Of a stretch of 64,000 bases of DNA, positions 19,786 to 30,888 are shown piece by piece. The number at the start of each line of letters is the position of its first letter. Position 1 is the stretch's first letter. This stretch comes from Penelope pileata (taxonomy: Eukaryota; Chordata; Aves; Galliformes; Cracidae), in the NCBI GenBank assembly GCA_013396635.1, contig WBMW01000212.1, positions 248,001-312,000 on the forward strand, read 5' to 3'. The translations under genes were made by a program, and so were the position numbers. A model generated the notes under the pieces. That model saw nothing but the letters and a program-made list of their open reading frames with translations, was not told the origin of the DNA and made no database searches.

Positions 19786-21955
19786 GTAAGACACGGTGCT
19801 CTCCTGTAAAAGGAGCCAGGCTTGATTTATGTCACTGGTAGCTTACATCTCCTACAAGAAAGTATTTTTTAAGGACCCCTTCCAAGTCTTTCCCTGGAGA
19901 AAGGATCACTTCCGAGGACCCGAGGTGAGATGAGTTAAATCTCCACCTTTCTGCTCAGAGGCCTCTCAGCCTGGTAGCATGTGGACGGTTGAGGGAGCAA
20001 TGAAATGGGATAAAAAAGACATCCTCCTACTCTTGAAATAATCTAATCGTTGACTGCTGAGGTGTGTGGTCATGGGCTTCCACATCATCTCACCACTGTG
20101 TGAGATAATATAATTAGAGAAAAACTCAAATGACTGGAAGTTATGTCGAGGGCCATTTCAGTCCCCAAAAATGGTAAAATTTATCATTTAGATGCATCAT
20201 TTTGCAATTACTTTCTTCCATTTTGCAAAATGGTGAAAACATAACGCCGGTAAAATTTTTCATCTCGCCAGCGCCACTTACTGTGTACTTGATGAAGTAT
20301 CTGCCTTTGTCTGAAAGAAGTCCATGAGTCCAAGGTCACAACGGAATGGTATTGTATGTTTCATATTCATTTTAAAGTTATTTTACCTTGCTAATGTATG
20401 TAGTCCTTTTGCATCTCCCATATTTGTTTGACACATGAATTGTCTGGTTGGTAAACAACTAATTTTAAGCTAAGATTGCAATGTATTTAGTAATTGAATT
20501 CTGAATTTTCTACTACTTGCATTCACAATGTGAATCTAATTTTAAAGGTTATTGTAATCAAGTCAGGTAATGAAATTTACTGTGCTCAATCAAAACATTA
20601 GTTTGATCAATTTGTTTGCTCTTTCTAAAAAGCAAGTTAAAGAGTGGTATTTTTTAAAAAACTTCAGAAAAGTGTTGAAAAAGAGACCAAGAAAGGAACA
20701 GAAAAAATTCAGACAGTAAGAAAGCCAAGTTGTTTACTGCATTGACTGTGATTTATATTCCTACAAGCGAAGTGCTATGAAGAGCAAATAGATACGTATT
20801 TTGTTGATATTTTCCTTGAAAAATATTTACCTGTCCTGGTCAGTACAGTCATTTTTATTTTTTATTTAAAGTAGTATAAACTGTTTTATACTTACAAAAC
20901 ATTTTCTGTTGTAAATTCACAAAGCTGTATATATTAATTGTGCCTTACTACCTTAAATGTAATTATCTTCAAACGTACACTTTGCAGTATTTTCTGTAAA
21001 ATTTGGCTTTTTTCATATCAATACTCATTTTTCATTTTTCACTAATGAAAAATTCATTTTTCAGTAGTATAAATCAGAATGTGGATTTTTTTTTTTTCAT
21101 TCACACTTAAATTTACACCAGAAATGCACCAGAAATGCAGAAATTCTGGTCACTTCTTCACTGCACTGGGAATTAGTCTAAAAGCAGCAAGGAGAAGATG
21201 GAAAAGTAAATTTCATATTGTGAATGTGACAGAAGAAAACTGATTGTGAAGTCTGATTACTGAAAATAAGCATGACAGATTACTGTCTCTTTTCTTTAGT
21301 CTTGAGAGAAAACAGCTATGATCTTAAAATCATAAACCCATGAACCTCCCTGAATGTAATATAAACTTGAAGAACTGACAAAAATATTCTAATGTTTAAA
21401 AGTTTTGAGACCTGCTTACTCCTCTGTTTCAACTTTCCTTAAATGTTTTTGAGTCTTCAGCTCCTCCCATGCTTGTAACACACTGAATCAGCCAACAAAG
21501 AGCATCAGGATGCCTTGGTCTTTGTGGCTCATGTATGAGTTAAGGTGATAAAACCCATGCTTAGGTGCTAAAGACACCTCAGGTGCTCTGTTAAGAGCTG
21601 TCTCTTTTTGAAGATGCAAAGCCACAAATCCTCTTACATGAATATTTTTAAAAGATATAAAATCTTCAGAATAAATCATTGTCAATTTAAACATTTTTTT
21701 ACTGCATGAGCTCCATGAAGCGGTGTGGTATTTTAGTGAGATTTTTCACTGCTGCTCCTACCATCCTCTAAAGATCAGGGATTTGTCTTTTAAAGCCAGC
21801 GTGTGCCACTACAGTTTTCTAATTAAGCTGAATACTCATTAAGATATTCAGATAGCTATGCTACACCATTAACTCAGGAAGCAGGCCAGCACATACCGTG
21901 TGTGGTGTAGAAGCTAGAAAGTCATTCAGTCACAGCAGCCTCTGGTACAATCTGG
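19786..21955. other. No gene recognised
   Basis: AT-rich sequence. Imperfect short inverted repeats built on TTTTTCA/TGAAAAA occur near 21030-21065. No exon, RNA gene or repeat family is identified. Confidence 0.5.
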
Positions 21956-22335
21956 GGGACCATCGCTGACTCTAGGCCAGGTCAGCTGTGCCAGCACCTA
22001 GCCAAGTCTTGCAGACTTCCAAGGATAGAGATTTCAGAGCTTTTCTGGGGAACATGCACTACTTGCAAGGTGAAAAACTTCTTCCTGATGTCCAACCACA
22101 ATGTCCCAGGCTGCAGTCTGTTGCCCCTTGTTACAGCTTTTGGCACTACTGAGAAGATGCTGGCTTTGTCACCTTTGCAAATCCCCTTCAAGTTGCTGCA
22201 GGCTGCTCTTGTGATCACTCCTCCATGCCCAGCTCCTGCAGCCCATCCTCAGGGTGCTCGGCCCTGCTCCCGCTGCCAGTCTGCCGCTATGCTCACCCTT
22301 TCTCAGCACTCTTAAAGCCAGATTCCCAAGCTGGA
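21956..22335 (-). mobile_element. CR1 LINE 3' fragment
   Basis: The - strand shows LWLDIRKKFFTLQVVH (from about 22115), typical of the CR1 C-terminus, preceded by decayed sequence with GDLQRRQSQHLLSSAKS-like order. The tail with the octamers is missing. Interrupted by frameshifts. Confidence 0.75.
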
Positions 22336-22739
22336 ACCTGGTGCTGAAGGGGGAGGAGCAGCAATTTTCCCTAATCTCCTGGCCATAGTCTTCATAAGGG
22401 AGTACAATTTGCCTTAGATGTGATGAGAATAGTAAGATAATGCACATTGAAAAAAATGATCCTTTCTAAAATGTTGGGAAATGATGAGATACAAGCAGGC
22501 TTCAGATACTGACCTCGGGGTTAAAGCGGATCCTTTGCATTAAAACATCAGCTCCAAGCCAAGTAGCAGTAAAAGCATGAAGTAAATACCATGTCTGAGG
22601 AGCGATCAGAAGGGGAAGAGAGAACAAAGCAGAGCGGAATGCTGTGCTGTTTTGTAAGTCAAAAACAGCATGTGCAGTTTTGCTCCTATTTCAGGAGGAC
22701 ATAGTAAAAACAGAAAAGACACAAGGGTTACAAGGATGA

Positions 22740-23060
22740 CTGAAGACCAAGACTGACTCTTTACAAAGAAAGGTGCTAAGTAGTTCAGGATTTATCAGCC
22801 TGGAAAAGAGACAACTGAGGAGAAATCTGAAATGAGTTTTGTAAAACTGTGAATGGCAAAGACAAAGTGGACAGGAAACATTTTTTCTCTCTATTTTTCA
22901 ATGCAATAGCTAGCAGATATCAGATGTTATTATCACTTGGCAGCAAAATCAAAAAGGAGGCTATTTTTCACAAAATGAATAGCTAATCTGTGGAATTTCT
23001 CACCACTGGGTGTTGTGAATACTGAACTTTTACAAGGATTTGAAAAAACAATGAATCAGG
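22740..23060 (+). mobile_element. Ancient CR1-like LINE fragment
   Basis: Blocks in CR1 order on the + strand: AGGATTTATCAGCCTGGAAA, then GAGTTTTGTAAAACTGTGAATGGC, then GAATAGCTAATCTGTGGAAT followed by TTCTCACCACTGGGTGTTGTG. This is the order of old amniote CR1 3' regions (LFSLEKR / FI-KI-NG / LCNSL). Strongly diverged, no open frame. Confidence 0.6.
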
Positions 23061-26000
23061 AAAGGTAAATCCATTTTGGGTTATAAGAAGTAGTATCTCT
23101 AGCTTAGCATATGCTTGTGCTGCACATTGCTGCGAAAATATTCTGAATGTGCTTGCTTGCCTTTTAATACTTTTTATTGTGCATTTGCCACTGGCCAGCA
23201 TTGGAGGTGGGACTGTGTTAGAATGTCCTTTGGTCACCCGGTGCAGCAGATTGATATGCATGTTTTACGTGTTTTGAAAATCATATATGCAATATTCATA
23301 AAAACTTTTTTTTTTCCCCTGAATTTAAATTAAATCAAAAAGACTATGATACATGCCTTTCTAAATCCTCCTCAGAAAGAGTACTTCTGCCCTGTTAACA
23401 CCAGCCTGGCTTGTAGGTGCAGTGGTGTGGGTGGAGAGACTTGAGCTGACTTTATTAAAGTCCAGTGGGGGTATGCTAAGTGAGAAAATTGACAATTTGA
23501 AATAGGAATTCACTTGTATGTTAATCCCCTCAAAACCTCTCCTAAGGAAAGGGGGGGGGGGTATAAAAAAAGCTCTCCAGACTTTTCTGCTATATAATGA
23601 GTGTTGTTCTCTCCAGTTAGCAAAAAATTCCTTTTCATATAGAGACTCGTAGCTTATGAGCTCTATTAACTTGGGGTCAAGGCCTCAGAACGGCTGGTGA
23701 CAGCTTTTCTGGGGCTGTGAGAGCTGGGGAGGACACTGTGCTTCTGGTACTGGAAATGGCAGTGCTCCTCCTAAGGTCAGAATATACTTCAATTTTTATA
23801 CCAACTTTAGTCCTCTTCAGTACCATGAAAGTGATTTCTTTTGTGCTGTCATTACAGAAAGAGTTTTTCCTTTGTTTTTCATTGAAAAATGCTAAATAAA
23901 ATCAGCAGAGCCAATTTCAAAAGGCAACTTACAGACATGATGCAAATGCGTTTTCAATTAACTTAAGCACATGAATCCATACTCTTAGAGCATACTAAAC
24001 AAAAGCTGAACTGGTTTAACAAAGTCCCACAGCTTTTTCTTCTCTGTGGCCAGGTTGCCTCCAAACTAATTTTGGGATAAGTTATGGTGAAATGCCCTTT
24101 GCAGCTTCTGCCACGTGTGAGTCTTCATGGCTTTTACCCTTCCACAGGCAAAACCATCTCCTTTGCTTGGAGGTGGTTTAACCATTTAGGTAACAAAAGA
24201 AACTTCATTTTATGGATTTGGCTTCCAAGTCAGCCAGGAGCTGACATGAGTGATTGGGTGCCTTCTCGGGCTGGCCAGACCTGACAGCACTGCGTTTAAG
24301 ATGTCTACAGCAACCTGTGCTGAGCATCGGAGCTGAATCTTCCTGGAGCTCAGTCTACCAGGCCTTGGGCTGAAATCCAGCCCCATGTGGTTCTGGTGCC
24401 AGCACTCAGCATCACCTCGTGGCTGGCAGTGCCTGTCCAGAGGGACCCCAGCAGGCCTGCTTCTGCTTGATTCCTGCCCTTTTAAGTGGTTGCTACAGCC
24501 ATTTCATCTTCAAGGACTGCTGGGATGGGTGGGTCAGTTATTCTTCTACAGATTTTCCTCACTCACAAGGCAGCAGTTTGCGTTCAGATCTTGCCCTCCC
24601 ACTGAATTTGCCTTCATATGGGCTTGTGCTGTCATCATGCAGAAGAGACTTGGCAGCTGTACCAGAATCTAAATGAATAAATGGGAGAGGAGAGGAAGAC
24701 TCCAAAGAAGGAGAAAAAAGGCATTATTAACCTTTCATTTCAGTTGTGCAAAGCTGAGCCCTGCATATACGTCTGTAGTATAATGTTATTGCATTGCTGT
24801 TAATGCTTAAAAAGCGTCCACATCCATGCACCCAGTGTCACTTTTAAAACCTGTTCACTAGTACTTTGGACTGGAAAGAAGAAGGAAAATATATTCCATC
24901 TTTTTACACATCTCTGGCCAAGGCTAACAATCAGATTCTCTTTGGGGACAAATATTGTAATCTTCTATATAATCTCTGACCTTAACAGGAAGACAGAACA
25001 ACCAAAAGCAATTTCTCTCATTATGAAACTGTGAATACATAATCAGTTTTAGAGATTCTGATGACTCTTGGTAGAAATATCTAAAGAAAGTCAGAGTTCA
25101 CAAAGATAGTGAGTTTCTGTCACTAGACACAGGAGAAAACTGCTTTGATTTTTTTCGCCGACAGATTAGTATGATGTGGAATTCATATATTTGGAGTTCT
25201 GTGCATTTTCTACCAATTTTTGCCTTCCTAAGAAGGAAACATATTTCTGTACTACACGGATGGGAAAGTTGTGTTCAGGTTTTGCACCGCAAATCCATAC
25301 CTTCTGTCTAAGATGCCCCCTTCAGAGAAGAAGTAGAAGAGGAGAAGTTTCCAAACCTGGAAACTCGTGTCCAAATTAAAGGATCTGAGGAACGAGAGTT
25401 TCATATCCAGTGTGAAGCTCTGAGTTCAAAGTAAGCACCGGCAGTCCCAGCATGCCACAGCTGCTTTGCCCCTCTGAACTGTGCGCTAGTGAACTACATT
25501 GCACTGTGCCAGCTGTAACGGGAGGAAATAATAACTCTCTTCTTAATAACTTTTTTTTAATTGAATATTGGGTTTATTTTCTAGTTTAAGCCTGTATTAC
25601 TGCGGCCCATGGTTGAAGTACAAAGCAGCAATAATTCAAGATAGATTATTTATACATGTCTAGATTTGTCTTATGATTTTAGTCTGAAAATTCGTGTTCC
25701 TCCTTTGCTTTATCTATTGAGGACAAATTCCCAAGGTCTGAGGCTTGCAGATCATACCCTTTGGTATTATTTACTTATCACAAGAAGTTCCCAAATGAAA
25801 AAGGATAGCCACTGTATGACACATGGTGAAACCTCTTCAGAAGCAACTTCAAATTGAGATTTGGTTATCTATTCACTTGTGCTACTGCAATTTAAGTAGG
25901 TTTTATTTAAATTTACAGTAAGATTCAGCAAGAGAAAAAGCTGGCCAATGTGGGCCAGTAAAGACTGCAGAGCTCAAAGCTTTTACGTCTTTAAAGTGAG

Positions 26001-27803
26001 CTTTCTCCCCGGAGTCAGAGTTATTTGTCAGCACAGACAGAATGGGAGTCCTGCCCCAAGGCGATGGTTTTGCTGACTTTGTGCTTCACCTCTGTGAAGG
26101 TGTGGGTGCCGGAGGGAGGATGGGATGGCAAGGGAAACTTTCAGGGGAGTAGGTGGCAACCGGAAAGTAACAGAGCGTAGAGGTGGGCTTTACTCAGAAT
26201 GCTCCCCGGGTGTCTCCTGACAGCCCTCGGCAGCGCGCAGCTGGCTGCAAGATGAGGGCAGGGCTGAGAGCTGCCTTTCTCCTCTCCCGAACCAGTCCCT
26301 GCACACAGGGCTGGAAACAGCAGAAGCTGTGCTGGCAGCAGAGTCCCCCAGAGCCTCCAATTTCCTTGGCAGTCACCTATTCCATCTACTTCTGTTTGCA
26401 ATTATAAAGGCTTTCTGCTCTCAAATTGTCTATTTCATACCTAAGTGGTTCTAATCTTTTTCTGCAAGAATAACTGTAATTGCAATGCTTTTCTTGGATT
26501 CATCTGCAGTATCATTATCCAGAGCAAAAGACTGGATTCAGCAAACATAAATGTTAAAAAAGATTGCGGGCTTGGGTTGGAATTCATGTGAAAATGTGAA
26601 TGTGATAGAAGCAGCAGATTATTTGATTTTCTTTTCGTGAGTTGGCCAGATTCTGATTTCACATGCAATGATGCTAACTCTAAGGCTGAAGTATTTCTTG
26701 CTTATACCTCAAGCAAGTTTATCCCAGTATGATGACACCTAGGAAAGGCAGATACATTGTTTTTGGTAGAATTATAGCAGAAGTAAGAGATTTGGCAACT
26801 TCATCTCTAAATTCCAGAAATAAAAGGCAATTTTAACAACTGCTTTACATGTCAGAAAGTATAAACTGTTGTATTTATAACATCACATCAATTAAATCCC
26901 GAGAATTTGCTTGTGTATCCATACATAACCTTTAACTCTAAGTTTGTTTAAGTGATATTGATTAAATGCGTCCCACATGAAACATGATAAAGCTGTGGTC
27001 AAAATTAAAAAATGCAGCTCATGCTAGCATTTCATTATTCATAACATTGTAAATTCGTTTCATTATGCATCACATAGCTAAACTCATCCATAATATCAAA
27101 TGGTAGTATCAGTTCAAAACCACCTTAAGTATCTGAAGTCAGTCAGTGTTGTTGTAGATAAATCTAAAGATGTTTAGGTATTTATTGGAATTTATATATG
27201 TGCTAATGCCAATCTGCCAGGCCTAGGAAGCTCTGGGCTTGCTGTTGTTTAAGTGGAATCACCAAGAAAAGCTGTAGTTGTTCTCAGAGACAAAACCTGG
27301 TCCTTGCTTTGCACAATGATGTAGGGTCCCTTTAGTGTTTAAAGTTGTTGCTAGAATACTCTGGTGTTTATTGAAGGATCATATATCATTCAAGTTGATA
27401 CTGAGTTATGCACAACAGCCTTAATTAACAACTGTGATTAGAAGCATGACTGAATGTTAAAAATTGAATGTATTCTTCTTAATGCTTCAACGTCTTTGTT
27501 CAAAGCAGTTTTATTTGGTTGGTTCACAAGACTGACAGCATTCCTTTAGCTGGTATCCACTTTCTCAACATGTAGCAAACCTACTTCAGTCTTTCTGTCA
27601 TTTGATATAAATCCTGAATACTCCACTTCTCATCATGTGCTGCTGTGTTGTCACTGTTCTCTTAAGTGTACGATCCATTGGAACAGTGCATACATTTCAC
27701 CAGAAGATAATGTGTCTGAACATGATTAAACACAGAGTTTGTATAAGTGGTTTGGGATCTTTCATGATGAAAGTGCTCTTTTGTAGGTAGTTTTTTTGCT
27801 GGT
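23061..27803. other. No gene recognised (about 4.7 kb)
   Basis: Mostly AT-rich, with a run of 11 G at 23551-23561. GC-richer patches at 24060-24680 and 26090-26370 carry short open frames in several phases but no domain, splice-paired exon or repeat family I can name. They may be old repeats or regulatory DNA. Confidence 0.45.
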
Positions 27804-28381
27804 TGGTATGGTGTAACCCTGGCAGGCAGCTCAGCACCACGTGGCTGCTTGCTCACTCTGCCCAGGTGGGAAGGGGGAGAGAAATGGAGGCTAGAAGTGT
27901 GAGAATGTGTGGGTTGAGATAAAGTAGGTAAAGCAAAAGCTGCGTGCTCAAGCGAAGCAAAACAATCCATTTGCTACTTCCTGTCACTAGGCAGATGTTC
28001 AGCCACTTCCAGGAAAGGAGGGCCCATCATGCATAATGGTTTCTTTGGAAGACAGATGCCATCACTCCGAACATCCTCCACTTCCTCCTGCTGTACCTCA
28101 GCTTTTATTGTTCAGCATGACATCAGATGGTATGGGATCTCCCTTTGGCTGATCTGGGTCAGCTGTCCTGGCTGTGTCCTGTTCCAGCTCCTTGTGCACC
28201 CCCAGCTCCTCACTGGTGGCAGTGCAAGAAACAGGTAAGTCCTTGGCTCTGTGTTAGCACTGCTCTGCAACAACTAGAACATTAGTGTGTTATCACCACT
28301 ATTTTCATCAAAAATCTAAAACACGACGTTGTACAGGCTTCTAGGAAGGAAATTAACTCTATCTCAGCCAAAATCACAGCA
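27804..28381 (-). mobile_element. Solo LTR of an ERVL-type endogenous retrovirus, with TSD
   Basis: A complete 578-bp LTR on the - strand, running TG...CA from 28381 to 27804, and flanked by the perfect 5-bp duplication CTGGT (27799-27803 and 28382-28386). Internal marks in order on the - strand are GATAGAGTTAATTTCCTTCC near the start, TGATGTCATGCTGAACAATAAAAGC (polyadenylation signal about 28099-28111), and the C-rich TTCTCTCCCCCTTCCC block before the end. No internal retroviral genes flank it, so it is a recombination-derived solo LTR. The 5-bp duplication and sequence order fit avian ERVL-type LTRs. Same family as 30340-30883. Confidence 0.85.
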
Positions 28382-28386
28382 CTGGT

Positions 28387-30334
28387 CTCGATAAAAATTA
28401 CTTTTTGATTTGAGGAGCTCAGTGGTACAGCTTGGTTGAACAGAGTATGTATGTATTTAACAGAATACATCTCTGGAGTTTGCCCAAAATGACATGAAAT
28501 CAGCTACTTTAATTTGAAGTCTTTTATCACCTTAAATTAAAAAAGGTAGGGGGATATTTAAAAATCTCTATCTGGATGCACACATAGAAACTCATATTTA
28601 TCCTAACTATTCAATGTTTCTTCTGACTAATGTGACCTTTAAAGTATTCTCTTGGAAAAAAATAAAAAGCTTGGAAGTTCGTATTTTATTGCTTTAGCTT
28701 GAATTCCCATGTTTGAAAAGATTGATAACATAAGGCAAACAGCCAATGCTACACTGCAATATAGAACGGCCTTTTCCTTTGCCAAAATGCTGATTAAATG
28801 AGTTCTGACCTATATTGTTTTTTATATCAGCACCCTTTCACATACACAAAAAAATGGAAATAATTAACCTCAATGAAGCATAACTTAAAAGAAGAACCAG
28901 ATTTTTATAGGTTCTTGAGTGAACTATAGTTTTCTTCTTAAAATCCCTGTGGCTGCTTCTGTATGTTGTACTGTACACTCAAAGTTTCAGGCTGATGGTT
29001 AGGTTTAGAGAGATGCTTCTTTCAGAGACAAAGCAGGCAACTAGGAAAATATCTTACCCAGAACCTCCAGATCTGTGTTTAAAAAACAAGTGCCATAAGC
29101 CCATTAAGTTAATCTTTCTTGTACTATTGGTCTATATGTGTAGTGACTACAGTTTGCTCAAACTAAGTTACCGTAATAAATTCCTCACAAATCTGGAGGA
29201 TGCTAGAATTTAGCTGAGAACCCTATTTACATGTTGTCCTTTATTATTGTTGTTAAAGAAAAAAAAATCTGTATCTGAATTCTACTGATTTCGTTTTTGG
29301 GCATTACAATTTATAGATGAGATTTGTGGCTTGGGTCCAGCATCCAGTGTTTGTGGTTGGCTGACAAAAGCACCAGCTGTGAACAATCCAATCTGAATAA
29401 TAAATATCTCGTTTCTGTCTAGTGTTGCTGGGCAAAAAGTGACTTAGTGTAGTCACTTTTGCAGCTGGGCTTTTGTCAGTGTATTTTAAATGAGATGGTC
29501 GTGAGGTATTTATGAATCAATCAATTCGTAGTGTTGGCTCTTGAAGGAAAAGGATGTCCACTTAAAAATATGTTCCTGTAAAACAGCCTGGGTTGGTCTT
29601 CAGTCTGCTTGAAAAGGTAACAAGAATAGAAATTAAATGGAAGACAGACTGATGATTTTGGGTATATCAGAGGTAGAAGAGAGTAAGCCTATTAATATCA
29701 TGAACATTAGCACAATTATGGTCATGTTGAAGTTTGCAGTTCAGCTGACCTCTAATATTTGTAGCTAGATGTGGGTGTATACAATGCTTGGGAAGAAACT
29801 AATCTACCTCTTTGCATATTGTAAATAGAAAATTAAAATACTGTCAGGAGGTTCTGGGTGAAGTTCATAGAGAGGATGGCAATATTTCTTGGGGAGGAGT
29901 GGGAGGAGGATAGCAGAACTCCTTTTCCTTTTGTAACAACAGACCCAACAGACTGGGAAATTTTCTTGTGCTACATGAGGATTCCACAGACACCTTCAAC
30001 AAAGCAAAACAACTGAGCTACCAAGGAGCAGAGAACTAAGTGTACAAGGCAGGTACAGATCAGTGCTCTTGTTCTCCATCGGTCTCTTTTTTTTGGTTTC
30101 CATGTACAATCAGAGAAACTTGGAGAGATTTTTCCTGGATCTCCACAGAACACATTTTACAGAAACTATATTCAGATTAAGATGATGATTTTAGAATGTG
30201 TCCATTGTTTCACATATTACTTCTATGTTTATTAATTTCAATTGCATGCAGTTGTTCAGTATTTTAAAAGTACTGTTTCAGAAGATAATATTATCCTGGT
30301 CATTACATATCAAAAAGTGCCTACAGTTTCTTGT
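28387..30334. other. No gene recognised, between two solo LTRs
   Basis: About 1.95 kb between two LTRs that face away from each other. Nothing retroviral (no gag, pol or env frame) is seen, so this is not the interior of one provirus; the opposite orientation and different target duplications agree. AT-rich unassigned sequence. Confidence 0.6.
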
Positions 30335-30339
30335 GTAAT

Positions 30340-30883
30340 TGTCTTAGTTTCTAACAGAAGTTACGTTTCTTGTAGTGTCTAGTATGAAGCTATGTTTTAG
30401 CCTCAGAAGAGAAAAAAAACTGATAACATCCTAGCAGTGCTGAACAGAGCCAAGGACATACTCAGTTCCGCATTCCTCTGCCAGTGAAACAGTTGGGGGG
30501 GGGCATAAGGAGTTGGGAACTGGGAGGGGACAGGACCAGGGCAGCTGACCCAAATTGACCAAAGAGCTATTCCATGCCATATGACATCATGTGATTGTTT
30601 TTTTGGGATTTCCTGTTCCTTTTGTTATGGAGGGGGTTCGCTGGGAGGAAGGGTTGCTGCTGGCTGTGAGCCCTTGCTCTGTGCATCCTCTTTATATATA
30701 TATATATATATATGTACTGTTATTTCTTTTGCTTTCTTCACTATCTTAGTAAATAGTGTTTATCTCAACCCATGAGTTTTACTGCATATTTCTCTACTTC
30801 TCTCCCCCGTCCCATTTAGGGAGGGGGGAAGGTGAGTGAATAACTGTGTGGAACTTAGCTATCTGCTGAGTCAAACCGCGACA
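30340..30883 (+). mobile_element. Solo LTR of the same ERVL-type family, with TSD
   Basis: A complete 544-bp LTR on the + strand, TG at 30340 to CA at 30883, flanked by the perfect 5-bp duplication GTAAT (30335-30339 and 30884-30888). It shares with 27804-28381 (inverted) the order TATGTTTTAG, CTGATAACATC, GAACAGAGCCAAGGACAT, GCAGCTGACCCAAATTGACC, CATATGACATCATG, TTTATCTCAACCCATGAG and TCTCTCCCCCGTCCC. It contains a (TA)n tract at 30691-30713. No internal genes: a solo LTR. Confidence 0.88.
30691..30713. repeat. (TA)n microsatellite inside LTR
   Basis: An uninterrupted TA repeat of about 11 units inside the + strand solo LTR; probably length-variable. Confidence 0.85.
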
Positions 30884-30888
30884 GTAAT

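Noticed and set aside
28387..30334. Interior of a provirus between two LTRs
   Set aside because: The LTRs are in opposite orientation with different target duplications, and no retroviral frames lie between them.
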